This document shows positions 1-8,375 of a stretch of 52,253 nucleotides of DNA, one piece after another. This DNA is from an uncultured Prevotellaceae bacterium (GTDB taxonomy: Bacteria > Bacteroidota > Bacteroidia > Bacteroidales > Bacteroidaceae). Each line of letters opens with the position of its first letter. Within the stretch, counting starts at the first letter, position 1. The position numbers were made by a program, and so were the translations under genes. The stretch spans positions 1 through 52,253 of the forward strand of contig ONKY01000103.1 of assembly GCA_900318585.1 (NCBI GenBank), given 5' to 3'. Below the pieces are notes generated by a model that ran no database searches, was not told where the DNA came from, and worked only from the letters and a program-made list of their open reading frames with translations.

Positions 1-157
1 ACGTCCCGCACGTAAATTTTTTCTTAAACCGCTCGACCTCTGGTCGCTTGCCAGAGCAAGAACGGATTTAACGGATTATACGGATTGTCTTGTAAAGTAC
101 TGTTTCATCAATCAGAATGCCTTGAAACAATTTATTCCAGCCTGTGGAATAATTCTA

Positions 158-240
158 AACCAGTGCTTTAGCGTCGTAAACCACTGGTTTAGCGTCGTAA
201 ATCGGTGGTTTAGACTCGTAAACCAGGGGTTTAGCATCCA
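158..240. repeat. 21-bp tandem repeat, four units
   Basis: Four head-to-tail units begin at 158, 179, 200 and 221. Each contains a degenerate GGTTTAG(C/A)(G/C)TCGTAAACC palindrome. The units vary at a few positions and have no spacers, so this is a minisatellite and not a CRISPR array. No function can be read from it. Confidence 0.8.
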
Positions 241-337
241 ATTCTCGAGAGAATATTTTTTAGTCGTACTTTAGAATTGTTTCGCCTGCTGGAACAAAAT
301 TTACACCGCACATTACACGACAACCGCAAGTATTTTT

Positions 338-481
338 TAAACGACAACATAAACAACAAGGACAACTATATTTTGCAACCTCTGGTTGCTTTCGGTTCAG
401 GGTATTTCGGCTGGACCCCGTAAACGGCAGTTGCCGTCGTAGGCAAAATGTTGGCCTTGTTGTCCAAGTTGTCGTTTTATA
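338..481. repeat. Imperfect inverted repeat, dispersed family
   Basis: The arm at 338-376 (starts AAACGACAACATAAACAACA) is matched in inverse orientation at 442-481. The same sequence recurs at 52205-52253, at the far end of the window, where it again adjoins the CGCACGTCCCGCACG block. This is a dispersed intergenic repeat family of the genome. Confidence 0.7.
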
Positions 482-501
482 TAAACAATCGTTGTGTTTT
501 C

Positions 502-533
502 GTTTTTTACGTGCGGGACGTGCGACACGTGCG
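502..533 (-). repeat. CGCACGTCCCGCACG repeat, inverted copy
   Basis: This block is the reverse complement of the block at about 52171-52196 and of the partial copy at 1-24. All three carry CACGTCCCGCACGTAAA, and the two longer copies are both followed by AACGACAAC-type sequence. Confidence 0.75.
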
Positions 534-644
534 GGTGTTTTTCCGTTTTTCTTTAAACGAGGTACAGCCGCTGATACCGCAGATACCAAATATATGTTAG
601 GCAAAATACCAAGAACAAGTGAATGGAGTCTGGATTTTTTTTCG

Positions 645-652
645 TACCTTTG
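645..652 (+). promoter_or_regulatory. Promoter -7 box of the SDR gene
   Basis: TACCTTTG followed by C matches the Bacteroidetes -7 consensus TAnnTTTG and lies 68 bp before the start codon. No clear TTTG -33 box is seen at the usual spacing. Confidence 0.55.
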
Positions 653-720
653 CAGCCTGATCTATACTGGTAGTATCGATAAGAGAGTGAGAACAACAAC
701 AAAAACAAAATAGAAAGAAA

Positions 721-1428
721 ATGGGAAAGATTGTTTTAGTGACTGGTGCCAATAAGGGCATTGGATTTGGAATCGCCAAGCACCTCGGACTGAGCGGCTG
801 GCAGGTGATCATTGGCGCACGCAATGAAGGGCGTGCCGAAAAAGCGATTGATGAGTTGAAATCGGTTGGCGTAGACGTGCTGGGATGGGTGAATATCGAG
901 CTGCGCGACCTGGACAACATCGAACAGGCCGCCAAGGAGATCAGCGATAAATACCCTGAGCTGTCGCTGCTGGTGAACAATGCGGGAATACCGGGCGACA
1001 TGAGCGTAGACAGCCAGCACACGGAGATCAGCGACATCAAGGAAACGCTTGACGTGAACTTCATCGGCACTTTCGCGCTGACAAAGGCTCTTATGCCGCT
1101 GCTGATCCAGAACAAGGGAAGAATCGTCAACGTGACCGTGCCCTCAGAGGTCAGTCCTTACTGGCACCCGTTAGCCTACGTCACCAGCAAGGCTGCACAG
1201 AACGCGTTGATGGGCGTGATGGCTATCGAGTTGCAGCAGGCAGGCACATCGTTGGAGATATTCTCCGTTCACCCAGGCCCTACGACAACTGACCTGAACG
1301 GCAATATGGCACTGCCTGGCTTCCACGACATCGAGACGGTAGGCCAGAAGTTTGCTGAGCTGATACAAGACGGTCAGAACCATCAGGGTGAATTCATCGA
1401 ACTATACCCCATTGTAAAGGAAAAGTGA
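721..1428 (+). CDS. Short-chain dehydrogenase/reductase
   Basis: A 235-residue NAD(P)-dependent oxidoreductase of the classical SDR superfamily, probably cytoplasmic. The N-terminal Rossmann motif TGANKGIG is at residues 8-15, the NNAG motif at 86-89, and the catalytic YVTSK (Tyr153, Lys157) is present. The catalytic serine is unclear: the usual NVSS is NVTV here, with Ser142 and Ser145 close by. The overall pattern resembles carbonyl-reductase-like SDRs, but substrate cannot be inferred. It stands alone, convergent with the LuxR-type regulator. Its last codons (KEK) and stop lie in a repeat that begins about 1417, so the natural C-terminus may have been altered. Confidence 0.9.
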   Translation: MGKIVLVTGANKGIGFGIAKHLGLSGWQVIIGARNEGRAEKAIDELKSVGVDVLGWVNIELRDLDNIEQAAKEISDKYPELSLLVNNAGIPGDMSVDSQHTEISDIKETLDVNFIGTFALTKALMPLLIQNKGRIVNVTVPSEVSPYWHPLAYVTSKAAQNALMGVMAIELQQAGTSLEIFSVHPGPTTTDLNGNMALPGFHDIETVGQKFAELIQDGQNHQGEFIELYPIVKEK

Positions 1429-1605
1429 ATAGTGAATAATTTGCTACCGTTTTCAAAGGTTAATAGGAAAAGTGAATAATTTGCTGCCGCCGAACCTTCA
1501 GTCTTTTGAAGGAATGGCGGCAGCAAACTCTAAACTCTACACTCTAAACTCCCTAACGGGGACTCCGGTAGGAAATTCTTCACTATTCACTTTTCACTTT
1601 TACCT
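1417..1605. repeat. Hairpin repeat (TTCACTATTCAC family), copy A
   Basis: Outer arms GGAAAAGTGAATAGTGAATA (from about 1419) and the reverse-complement type TTCACTATTCACTTTTCAC (from about 1580) bracket inner hairpins, including TGCTGCCGCC/GGCGGCAGCA. It sits between two convergent genes and probably works as a bidirectional terminator-like structure. Related copies lie at 3765-3807, 17005-17110, about 30694-30740 and 48613-48660. Confidence 0.75.
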
Positions 1606-2246
1606 TATATATAGAACTCTGACGGGTCAATCAAGCCGGCACGGAGCGCGTACTTCACCGCTTCGTGCGCGGTGTTGATACCCAGTTTGCGGAAGATGTT
1701 CTTGCGGTGGGTAGTTACGGTGTGAATACTCGAGAAACGCTCTGCGGCAATCTCCTTCGTGGTCTTACCCTGTGCGATGGCTTTCACGATCTCCATTTCC
1801 GTTGTGGTCAGTATGCTGGGTGTTTCCTCTTCCTGCTGCTGGGTGATAATCAATTCCAGGGCACGCTGGCTGAGGTAGCGCGTGTGGCGTTCTACGGCAT
1901 TGAGGGCGTCGCGTACCTCGCTCAGCGGGCCGTCCTTGAACACGACGCTGAACTGGTGGGAAGAATAGACCACGCGGCGGATGAACTGAGGCGTCAACTC
2001 GTCGCTGATGAGAATCCAGTCGGACAGGCTGAAACGCTCTGCGATGATGAGCAGCTGGTCCTCATCAGCGAAGTCGAACAACGTATAGTCGAGCACTATC
2101 ACCGCACTCTCATGCTCCTTGAGCAGAGCCACAAGACCGGCTCTGTCGTAGGCACGATAGACTATGCTCTCCTCGTCTCTTTGGAGAAGACTCTCCAACG
2201 CGAATCGCGTCAGTTCCTGGTTGTCGGCAATGATGTATTTCCTCAT
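1605..2246 (-). CDS. LuxR-family response regulator-like protein
   Basis: A 213-residue transcription regulator. Residues 1-120 look like a receiver domain with Asp53 (in VLDY) as candidate phosphoacceptor. The N-terminal acidic pocket is reduced to ADNQ, so phosphorylation is uncertain. Residues about 146-206 are a LuxR/NarL helix-turn-helix (LTTTEMEIVKAIAQGKTTKEIA...SIHTVTTHRKNIFRKL). The start MRKYIIADNQ at 2246 is preferred over an upstream ATG at 2276, because a TATCTTTG -7 box at 2266-2273 lies inside the longer frame. No sensor kinase is adjacent, so targets and input are unknown. The 3' end abuts repeat copy A. Confidence 0.85.
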   Translation of the reverse strand: MRKYIIADNQELTRFALESLLQRDEESIVYRAYDRAGLVALLKEHESAVIVLDYTLFDFADEDQLLIIAERFSLSDWILISDELTPQFIRRVVYSSHQFSVVFKDGPLSEVRDALNAVERHTRYLSQRALELIITQQQEEETPSILTTTEMEIVKAIAQGKTTKEIAAERFSSIHTVTTHRKNIFRKLGINTAHEAVKYALRAGLIDPSEFYI

Positions 2247-2285
2247 AATGTCGGTTTTACGAGTGCAAAGATACAAATAATTCTT

Positions 2286-2427
2286 TTAAAACCACGGATT
2301 TCACGAATTGAATTGCAATGTCGAGAGGTATGAACAACGGATTAAACGGATTACACGGATAGAATCATTGGGACTGTTAGAATCCATGAAATCCGTGAAA
2401 TCCGTTGTTTATCAAAAATCTGTGGTT
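2286..2427. repeat. CGGATT-type palindromic repeat
   Basis: AACCACGGATTTCACG at the left is mirrored by CGTGAAATCCGTTGTTT and AAATCTGTGGTT at the right, with CGGATT repeats between. It fills the gap between the LuxR gene promoter and the 3' end of metY. A shorter relative lies at about 62-88. Confidence 0.7.
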
Positions 2428-3715
2428 AAATCTTGTCGAGTGCCTGTGCGAGGTCATCGATGATGTCGTCGATGTGCTCGGTACCGATGGAGAGGCGCAC
2501 GGTAGAGGGCGTGATGTGCTGCTCTGCCAGTTCCTCGGGCGAGAGCTGAGAGTGGGTGGTGGTGTAGGGATGAATCACCAGACTCTTCACGTCGGCCACG
2601 TTGGCCAAGAGTGAGAAGATCTGCAGGGCGTCGATGAAGCGCCAGGCCTCTTCCTGACCACCCTTTACTTCAAAGGTGAAGATTGAGGCACCGCCGTTGG
2701 GGAAATACTTCTGATAGAGGGCGTGGTCGTGATGGCTCTCAAGGGCAGGGTGATGCACGGCAGCCACCTTCGGATGCTTGCTGAGGAATTTTACCACCTT
2801 CAGGGCGTTCTCCACATGACGCTCCACGCGCAGGCTCAGGGTCTCGACACCCTGTAAGAGGATGAAGGCGTTGAACGGAGAGATGGCAGCACCGGTGTCA
2901 CGCAGGATGACGGCACGGATGCGGGTGACGTAAGCCGCAGCGCCTACAGCGTCGGCAAAGACGATGCCATGATACGAGGGGTCGGGCTTGGACAGGGTGG
3001 GGAACTTGTCGTTCTGTTTCCAGTCAAATTTGCCGCCGTCGACGATGACACCGCCGAGAGAGGTTCCATGACCGCCCAAGAACTTGGTTGCCGAGTGAAC
3101 CACGATGTCGGCTCCGTGCTCTAACGGGCGGATGAGGTAAGGTGTGCCGAAGGTGTTGTCGACGATGAAGGGGATGCCGTGCTTGTGGGCTACGGCAGCC
3201 ACACCTTCAAGGTCAAGCACGTCAGAATTCGGATTGCCAAAGGTCTCGGCATAGACCACCTTCGTGTTGGGCTGGATGGCAGCTTCGAGGGCGTCGAGGT
3301 CGTTCACATTGAGAATGGTGTTCGTGATGCCCTGTGTAGCCAGCGTGTGGGTAATCAAGTTGTAGGATCCGCCATAAAGGTTGTCGGCAGCGACGATGTG
3401 GTCACCTGCCTGTGCAATGTTCTGCAGGGCGTAGGTGATGGCGGCAGCACCGGAGGCAACAGCCAGGCCAGCGACACCACCCTCGAGGGCAGCGACGCGA
3501 TCCTCGAACACTCCCTGTGTGGAGTTGGTCAGGCGACCATAGATATTACCTGCATCGCGGAGACCGAAACGGTCGGCAGCGTGCTGTGAGTTACTGAACA
3601 CGTAGGACGTGGTCTGATAGATGGGCACCGCGCGTGCGTCGGTGGCGGGGTCAGCCTGTTCCTGGCCTACATGGAGTTGCAGTGTCTCAAAACGATAGTT
3701 TTTTTTGTTACTCAT
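2426..3715 (-). CDS. metY: O-acetylhomoserine sulfhydrylase (MetY)
   Basis: A 429-residue PLP enzyme of the Cys/Met metabolism family that makes homocysteine from O-acetylhomoserine and sulfide in methionine synthesis. Hallmarks are IYGRL near residue 59, the PLP-phosphate region SGAAA near 89, Asp186 in VDNTFGTPY and the Schiff-base Lys211 in HSATKFLGGHGT. The length of about 430 residues and the 3-block insert typical of O-acetylhomoserine enzymes favour MetY over cystathionine gamma-synthase (about 380 residues). It is divergent from an Lrp/AsnC regulator, which may control it. A full promoter (TTTG 3846-3849, TACCTTTG 3818-3825) lies upstream. Confidence 0.93.
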   Translation of the reverse strand: MSNKKNYRFETLQLHVGQEQADPATDARAVPIYQTTSYVFSNSQHAADRFGLRDAGNIYGRLTNSTQGVFEDRVAALEGGVAGLAVASGAAAITYALQNIAQAGDHIVAADNLYGGSYNLITHTLATQGITNTILNVNDLDALEAAIQPNTKVVYAETFGNPNSDVLDLEGVAAVAHKHGIPFIVDNTFGTPYLIRPLEHGADIVVHSATKFLGGHGTSLGGVIVDGGKFDWKQNDKFPTLSKPDPSYHGIVFADAVGAAAYVTRIRAVILRDTGAAISPFNAFILLQGVETLSLRVERHVENALKVVKFLSKHPKVAAVHHPALESHHDHALYQKYFPNGGASIFTFEVKGGQEEAWRFIDALQIFSLLANVADVKSLVIHPYTTTHSQLSPEELAEQHITPSTVRLSIGTEHIDDIIDDLAQALDKI

Positions 3716-3764
3716 AATCTTATCCTTTCTTTATTTTGTTAATGATTTTTATTCTATTTGGAGA

Positions 3765-3807
3765 GCGGTAGCAAATTATTCACTTTTCACTATTCACTTT
3801 TCCTTTA
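3765..3807. repeat. Single arm of the TTCACTATTCAC repeat, copy B
   Basis: GCGGTAGCAAATTATTCACT through TTCACTTTTCCTTT matches one arm of the hairpins at 1417-1605 and 17005-17110. It lies in the 5' leader of metY, between promoter and start codon, so it is transcribed. Confidence 0.65.
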
Positions 3808-3817
3808 TCTGACGCTG

Positions 3818-3849
3818 CAAAGGTACGAACTTTAGAAATATCCACCAAA
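3818..3849 (-). promoter_or_regulatory. metY promoter
   Basis: On the minus strand a TTTG -33 box (3846-3849) and a TACCTTTG -7 box (3818-3825) are separated by 20 bp, the Bacteroidetes sigma-ABfr spacing. Confidence 0.75.
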
Positions 3850-3876
3850 TTTCTTGTGTAATTCAGAAAATATCAC

Positions 3877-3884
3877 TAAATTTG
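3877..3884 (+). promoter_or_regulatory. Promoter -7 box of the Lrp-like gene
   Basis: TAAATTTG followed by C fits TAnnTTTG, 67 bp before the first ATG. A CTTG at about 3854-3857 could be a weak -33 box. It is back to back with the metY promoter, so one operator could serve both. Confidence 0.55.
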
Positions 3885-3950
3885 CAGCCGAAAAAGAAAA
3901 TCATTCCGTTCGGGGCGCACGAAACGTCTTGAAACAGAATAAAACTCTAA

Positions 3951-4418
3951 ATGATGGCAGAAATCTTAGACGAAACTGACCTGCAGATACTGAAAACACT
4001 GCAGAAAAACGCGAAATTGACCACAAAAGAGCTGGCCGATGCCGTTCACCTGACCCCTACACCGGTTTTTGAGCGCCAGAAACGCTTAGAGAAGAAAGGG
4101 TACATCAAGAAATACGTTGCCGTGCTCAATCCTGAGAAACTGAACCAGGGGCTGTTGGTGTTCTGTAAGGTGAAACTGAAGCAGATCAACCATGAGATAG
4201 CCGACAGCTTCGTCAGGAAGATCATGCGAATACCGGAAGTGACAGAATGCTACAACACTTCCGGTTCCTACGATTATCTATTAAAGGTACGCGCGCGTGA
4301 CATGAAGCAGTATCAGGAGTTTGTGCTTACCAAACTCGGCGACATCGACAGCGTAGGCTCTATTGAGAGTACCTTTGTCATGAGTGAGGTGAAGCAGGTG
4401 TACGGCATTAACATCTGA
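3951..4418 (+). CDS. Lrp/AsnC-family transcriptional regulator
   Basis: A 155-residue feast/famine regulator. Residues about 6-62 form the AsnC-type winged helix-turn-helix (LDETDLQILKTLQKNAKLTTKELADAV...), and residues about 70-150 form the ligand-binding RAM domain (IPEVTECYNTSGSYDYLLKV). An ATG at 3954 is an equally good start. Divergent orientation from metY, with facing promoters, suggests that it controls sulfur amino acid synthesis; that is inference. Its stop is 3 bp from the stop of the convergent lipoprotein gene. Confidence 0.92.
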   Translation: MMAEILDETDLQILKTLQKNAKLTTKELADAVHLTPTPVFERQKRLEKKGYIKKYVAVLNPEKLNQGLLVFCKVKLKQINHEIADSFVRKIMRIPEVTECYNTSGSYDYLLKVRARDMKQYQEFVLTKLGDIDSVGSIESTFVMSEVKQVYGINI

Positions 4419-4421
4419 TGC

Positions 4422-4949
4422 CTATCTGTTGTCCAAGGGGTCGTAGGCATCTATCCAATCCCTGAGGCTACGCACGGCATATTCGTGTTTGGGGTCATAG
4501 CGGAGGGTGAGTGTGACAAGGCGGTTGCCGTCGTCAATGACCTTGGCGTAATAGTCCAGCCCTTCCTCGTTACCTCTGTGGATGGAATAGCGGTCGGTGG
4601 CTGTGACAAGTTCGGCACCCATGCCCATGAACAGCTGTCCAGGGCTTCGGACAATGTTGTCGAGGTCGCTGCCGATGGTGTCTTTCCTTACCACGAGCGA
4701 AATATCGTTGAACATAAACAGCTCGAACGGTTCTCCTTCCGGCACTCTTTGCCTGTGCAGGAACGAGGGGTGGACGATGCTCATCTGCAATCGCTGGCTG
4801 TGGCAGGTCACCATGCGAGAGGTGTCCATGCGGATCTCTATGCTGTCCTCCTCAGTCAGCACATTATGGAATGATTTCGGCTGCTGGTAGGTGCAGGAGG
4901 TTAGAACTAAGAGGTGAGAGATGAGCAATAGGATTAGAAAAACTCTCAT
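4422..4949 (-). CDS. Small lipoprotein, unknown function
   Basis: A protein of 175 residues with a signal peptide and lipobox LTSC (Cys19), so probably anchored in the envelope. I recognise no domain; the mature part is mixed alpha/beta (SIEIRMDTSRMV..., LVTLTLRYDPKHEYAVRSL). The ATG at 4949 lies 2 bp after the cdsA stop, and a GTG at 4952 overlaps that stop, so it is translationally linked to cdsA as the last gene of the rsfS-ftsH-cdsA operon. Confidence 0.8.
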   Translation of the reverse strand: MRVFLILLLISHLLVLTSCTYQQPKSFHNVLTEEDSIEIRMDTSRMVTCHSQRLQMSIVHPSFLHRQRVPEGEPFELFMFNDISLVVRKDTIGSDLDNIVRSPGQLFMGMGAELVTATDRYSIHRGNEEGLDYYAKVIDDGNRLVTLTLRYDPKHEYAVRSLRDWIDAYDPLDNR

Positions 4950-4951
4950 CA

Positions 4952-5800
4952 CTAAACAATCGTAAGCGTGTAAAGATAGACTACCGAGGCGGGCACGGCC
5001 ATCAGCGTGGAGTCGAAACGGTCCAGCATTCCGCCGTGGCCAGGCAGGATGTTGCCACTGTCCTTGATGTGGAGCGTGCGCTTCAGCAGGCTTTCCACGA
5101 GGTCACCCCATGTGCCGAAGATGACGATGACCAGTCCTAAGCCTGCCCACTCCCAGGCTGTAAGGCCCAGGTCGTTGACACCGTACTGCTCCGTGAGATA
5201 CCATACACCGATGCTGGCAGCCACGACCAACAAGCCGCCGCCGATGCTTCCCTCCCACGACTTGCCTGGCGAGATGCGGGGGAACAGCTTATGGCGTCCT
5301 AAGAGCGAGCCGCAGATATAGGCGCCGGCATCGTTCACCCAAAGGAATACGAAGATGGAAAGCGGTGCTAAGTAGCTATACTGGATGCTGGTGCCGGTAG
5401 AACGGAAAGCCAGGACGTTGAGCAACGAGAAAGGTAGGGCGATGTATAGCTGCGACATCAGCGTGTAGGCCCAGTTGTTCACTGGGTCTTCGGCCTTCAG
5501 ATACAGCTCGGCCACCATGAGGTAGATAATGGAAACGAGGTAGGGGATGAACACGGTGGGGGGCGTCAGCCCGCTGTTGTAGCCTGCCATTGCAAAGAAG
5601 AGGTAGACGGCTGCGACGCTTGCGATGAAGCGGTTCACCTGCACGCCCGGGCGGTCGCTTACCAGTGTGCAGAACTCCCAGACGGTCATGCCTGTGACCA
5701 GCGCAAAGAGCAGTATCATGGCCTCCGGGCGCAGGAAGCTTGTAACAATGGCGGCAACGAAAAAGACCGCCGTGATGGTCCTGATGATGAAATTCTTCAT
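4952..5800 (-). CDS. cdsA: Phosphatidate cytidylyltransferase
   Basis: A 282-residue polytopic inner-membrane enzyme that makes CDP-diacylglycerol from phosphatidate and CTP, the precursor of bacterial phospholipids. About seven hydrophobic segments are visible. The C-terminal family signature is intact (GDLVESLLKR, then KDSGNILPGHGGMLDRFDS near residues 245-267). It lies downstream of ftsH in the same direction, a common Bacteroidales order, but a four-helix-bundle gene and repeats intervene here. Confidence 0.93.
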   Translation of the reverse strand: MKNFIIRTITAVFFVAAIVTSFLRPEAMILLFALVTGMTVWEFCTLVSDRPGVQVNRFIASVAAVYLFFAMAGYNSGLTPPTVFIPYLVSIIYLMVAELYLKAEDPVNNWAYTLMSQLYIALPFSLLNVLAFRSTGTSIQYSYLAPLSIFVFLWVNDAGAYICGSLLGRHKLFPRISPGKSWEGSIGGGLLVVAASIGVWYLTEQYGVNDLGLTAWEWAGLGLVIVIFGTWGDLVESLLKRTLHIKDSGNILPGHGGMLDRFDSTLMAVPASVVYLYTLTIV

Positions 5801-5805
5801 TTTTT

Positions 5806-5833
5806 TTCGTGACGGGTGAAGGGTGACGGGAGA
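5806..5833. repeat. GGGTGAAGGGTGACGGG repeat arm
   Basis: This short GTGACGGGTGAAGGGTGACG stretch is the inverse partner of the TTCACCCTTCACC stretch at about 6230-6262. The two flank the four-helix-bundle gene. Confidence 0.6.
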
Positions 5834-6211
5834 TTAGTTTTGAGACGGCATCTTCTCAGTAACGTATTTTCGCAAACCTGACATGACTTTGGAGTAATGA
5901 GCATCCATTTCTTCTGCTTTACTCAATTCTTCTTCAGTAATATAACCAAGAGACTGTGAAATATCCAATTGGCACAACACTTCCATAAGCGAACCGTTGG
6001 ATATATCCATAAAGTGTAATCGCTCCTTTACTGCCATGCGTCCCATTCCTTCAGCCAAATTAGAGGGAATGGAAACCACAGCCCTACGGATTTGGTCGCA
6101 TAGGGCATATTGTTCGAAGGCAGGATACTGTTTCAGCAAAGAATACACATAAAGGGCAAATTCCTTTGCCAATTTATAAGCATCAAGATTCTTATAAAAG
6201 AAATCGTTCAT
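5834..6211 (-). CDS. Four-helix bundle protein (23S rRNA IVP family)
   Basis: A 125-residue helical protein like those encoded by intervening sequences of 23S rRNA and by free-standing S23/IVP genes. Recognisable features are KLAKEFALYVYSLL, the CDQIRRAVVSIPSNLAEGMGR signature near residues 38-58 and the C-terminal LRKYVTE. Relatives form pentamers; one group (Avd) assists diversity-generating retroelements, but no reverse transcriptase is nearby. It sits between ftsH and cdsA and is bracketed by TTCACC-type inverted repeats, suggesting that gene plus repeats was inserted into the operon. Its base composition is visibly more AT-rich than its neighbours. Confidence 0.88.
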   Translation of the reverse strand: MNDFFYKNLDAYKLAKEFALYVYSLLKQYPAFEQYALCDQIRRAVVSIPSNLAEGMGRMAVKERLHFMDISNGSLMEVLCQLDISQSLGYITEEELSKAEEMDAHYSKVMSGLRKYVTEKMPSQN

Positions 6212-6225
6212 ATTCGTATTATTAC

Positions 6226-6262
6226 TAACCTCCCTTCACCTTTCACCCTTCACCCTTCACCT
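6226..6262. repeat. TTCACCCTTCACC repeat reaching into ftsH
   Basis: The run CCCTTCACCTTTCACCCTTC and its continuation carries several TTCACC units and overlaps the last codons of ftsH (EVKGEG and stop). It is the inverse partner of 5806-5833. Confidence 0.65.
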
Positions 6263-8279
6263 CCTCAGAATCTTGCGCAGCAAGTTCTTTGGCCCTTTCT
6301 TCTGCCATACGCTCGGCGTCGGCACGCATCTGGGCTTCAAGCAGCTCCTCGGCACGGCTGGTCCAGGGACGCTTGCCGAAGATTTTCTCTACGTCCTCGG
6401 CAAAGATGACCTCGCGCTCAATGAGCAGCTGAGCCAGCTGGGCGTGCCCCTCCTTATGGTCGGTGAGTATCTGCTTGGCACGTTCGTACTGCTCGTTGAT
6501 CATCTTCAGCACCTCGTCGTCCATGATCTTCGCCGTGGTTTCCGAGTAGGGACGCTGGAAGGAATACTCCTGGTTGTTATAGTAGCACACGTTGGGCAGC
6601 TTGTCGCCCATGCCGGCATAGGCTATCATGCCGTAGGCCTGCTTCGTAGTGCGCTCCAAGTCGTTCATGGCTCCCGTGGAGATCTGTCCCACAAACAGTT
6701 CCTCGGCGGCACGGCCACCCAGCAGCGAGCACATCTCGTCGAGCATGGCCTCCTTCGTCTGCAGCACACGCTCCTCAGGCAGATACCAGGCGGCGCCTAA
6801 TGCCTGTCCGCGCGGCACGATGCTCACCTTCACCAACGGGTTGGCAAACTCCGTGAACCACGAAATGGTGGCGTGGCCGGCCTCGTGGATAGCGATGCTG
6901 CGTTTCTCCTGCTCGGTCATCACCTTCGTCTTCTTCTCCAAGCCTCCGATGATGCGGTCCACGGCGTCGAGGAAGTCCTGCTTACCCACCTTCTCACGGT
7001 TGAAGCGGGCGGCTATCAGGGCGGCCTCGTTGCACACGTTGGCAATGTCGGCACCTGAGAAGCCTGGCGTCTGGCGAGCCAGGAAGTCAATGTCGAGGTC
7101 TGGGTCGAGCTTCAGCGGCTTCAGGTGGACGTTGAACACCTCCTTGCGCTCATTCAGGTCGGGCAGGTCCACGTGTATCTGGCGGTCGAAGCGTCCTGCA
7201 CGCATCAGGGCGGAGTCAAGCATGTCGGCGCGGTTGGTGGCGGCCAGGGTGATGATACCGCTGTTCGTACCGAAGCCGTCCATCTCCGTCAGCAGAGCGT
7301 TCAGTGTGTTCTCGCGCTCGTCGTTGCCACCCATAGCGGGATTCTTTGAACGGGCACGACCCACGGCATCAATCTCGTCGATGAAGATGATGCACGGTGC
7401 CTTTTGCTTGGCTTTCTCAAACAGGTCACGGACGCGGCTGGCACCTACGCCCACGAACATCTCCACAAAGTCGGAGCCCGACATGGAGAAGAACGGCACG
7501 CCGGCCTCGCCGGCTACGGCCTTGGCCAGCAGTGTCTTACCTGTTCCCGGAGGACCGACGAGCAGGGCACCCTTGGGAATCTTACCGCCCAAGTCGGTAT
7601 ATTTCTGAGGATTCTTCAGGAAGTCCACAATCTCCTGCATCTCCTGCTTGGCACCCGCCTGTCCGGCAACGTCCTTGAAGGTGATGCCCAGGTCGCCGCC
7701 CTTCTCGTAGAGCGCCGCCTTCGACTTACCCACGTTGAACATACCGCCCAGTCCGCCCATACCTCCACTGCCACCGCCCATGCGGCGCATGATGAAGATC
7801 CACACCAGGATGATGCCTCCAAAGAAGAGGACATTCATAAGCAGCGAGCCGAAGAAGTCGTTCTCTCGCTTGTTGTCGTATGAGAACTTGCCTGTGAAAG
7901 TGCTGTCGGCACGGGCCTGTTCAACAAACTGCTCCACCTGGTCCACGCTGCCAATCTCCACATTCAGGTAAGGGTTCTTGCCCGTCTGGTCCACTCCCTT
8001 GTTGAATACGTCGCGCACGTGTTCCGGCTTGACATACATACGCAGCACGTTCTGGTGCTTGTTTACCACGATACTCTCAGCATAGCCCTGACTGACGAAC
8101 TTCTTGAAGTCGCTGTAGTTCGCATCGGTCTGTACGCGTGCCACGTTGTCATTACCGCTGGTCATGTAGAGAGCTACCAGCGTAATGATGGCAATGATGT
8201 ATATCCAGTTCATGTTGAACTTGGGCATATTCATCTTCGGGCCGTTATTGTTGTTGGGTTTTTGTTTGTTCTGTTCCAT
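6243..8279 (-). CDS. ftsH: ATP-dependent zinc metalloprotease FtsH
   Basis: A 678-residue membrane-anchored AAA+ protease for quality control of membrane and short-lived proteins. Transmembrane segments lie near residues 24-40 and 144-164. The Walker A GPPGTGKT is at 242-249, Walker B FIDEID at 299-304, the second region of homology near 348-368, and the zinc site HEAGH at 465-469. It follows rsfS in the same direction. The acidic tail ends EVKGEG, encoded by the TTCACC repeat, so the extreme C-terminus looks repeat-derived. Confidence 0.97.
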   Translation of the reverse strand: MEQNKQKPNNNNGPKMNMPKFNMNWIYIIAIITLVALYMTSGNDNVARVQTDANYSDFKKFVSQGYAESIVVNKHQNVLRMYVKPEHVRDVFNKGVDQTGKNPYLNVEIGSVDQVEQFVEQARADSTFTGKFSYDNKRENDFFGSLLMNVLFFGGIILVWIFIMRRMGGGSGGMGGLGGMFNVGKSKAALYEKGGDLGITFKDVAGQAGAKQEMQEIVDFLKNPQKYTDLGGKIPKGALLVGPPGTGKTLLAKAVAGEAGVPFFSMSGSDFVEMFVGVGASRVRDLFEKAKQKAPCIIFIDEIDAVGRARSKNPAMGGNDERENTLNALLTEMDGFGTNSGIITLAATNRADMLDSALMRAGRFDRQIHVDLPDLNERKEVFNVHLKPLKLDPDLDIDFLARQTPGFSGADIANVCNEAALIAARFNREKVGKQDFLDAVDRIIGGLEKKTKVMTEQEKRSIAIHEAGHATISWFTEFANPLVKVSIVPRGQALGAAWYLPEERVLQTKEAMLDEMCSLLGGRAAEELFVGQISTGAMNDLERTTKQAYGMIAYAGMGDKLPNVCYYNNQEYSFQRPYSETTAKIMDDEVLKMINEQYERAKQILTDHKEGHAQLAQLLIEREVIFAEDVEKIFGKRPWTSRAEELLEAQMRADAERMAEERAKELAAQDSEEVKGEG

Positions 8280-8295
8280 TATCTTCTATCTAAAT

Positions 8296-8362
8296 GCTCG
8301 GCTTTCTTGAAGAATTTCCCCATTCTTTGCAAGCAAAGCGTCACCTTATCGGGATGCCGAGC
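8296..8362. repeat. Inverted repeat between rsfS and ftsH
   Basis: GCTCGGC (8296-8302) pairs with GCCGAGC (8356-8362) across 53 bases; shorter complementary stretches (TTTGCAAGCAAAG) lie inside. It fills the gap between the two genes and may modulate read-through; no known RNA family is recognised. Confidence 0.4.
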
Positions 8363-8375
8363 GATCAATTATCAA

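Larger units (their letters stand above)
1..720. other. Gene-free repeat-rich region
   Basis: No convincing gene lies in these 720 bases. They contain a CGCACG-rich repeat at 1-24 and inverted at 502-533, CGGATT-type repeats at about 62-88, a four-unit 21-bp tandem repeat at 158-240, and an inverted pair with arms at 338-376 and 442-481. The last 75 bases hold the promoter of the dehydrogenase gene. Open frames of 114 codons on the minus strand (260-604) and 73 codons on the plus strand (492-713) run through the repeats and show no domain, so I read them as chance frames. Confidence 0.75.

Noticed and set aside
158-240. Tandem palindromic units considered as a CRISPR array
   Set aside because: The 21-bp units are directly adjacent with no unique spacers, and no cas genes are present.
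260-604. 114-codon open frame on the minus strand in the left repeat region
   Set aside because: It runs through inverted and dispersed repeats, is rich in Cys/Arg/Lys runs typical of repeat translation, and shows no domain.
5834-6211. Four-helix protein considered as accessory protein (Avd) of a diversity-generating retroelement
   Set aside because: No reverse transcriptase, template repeat or variable repeat was found nearby.
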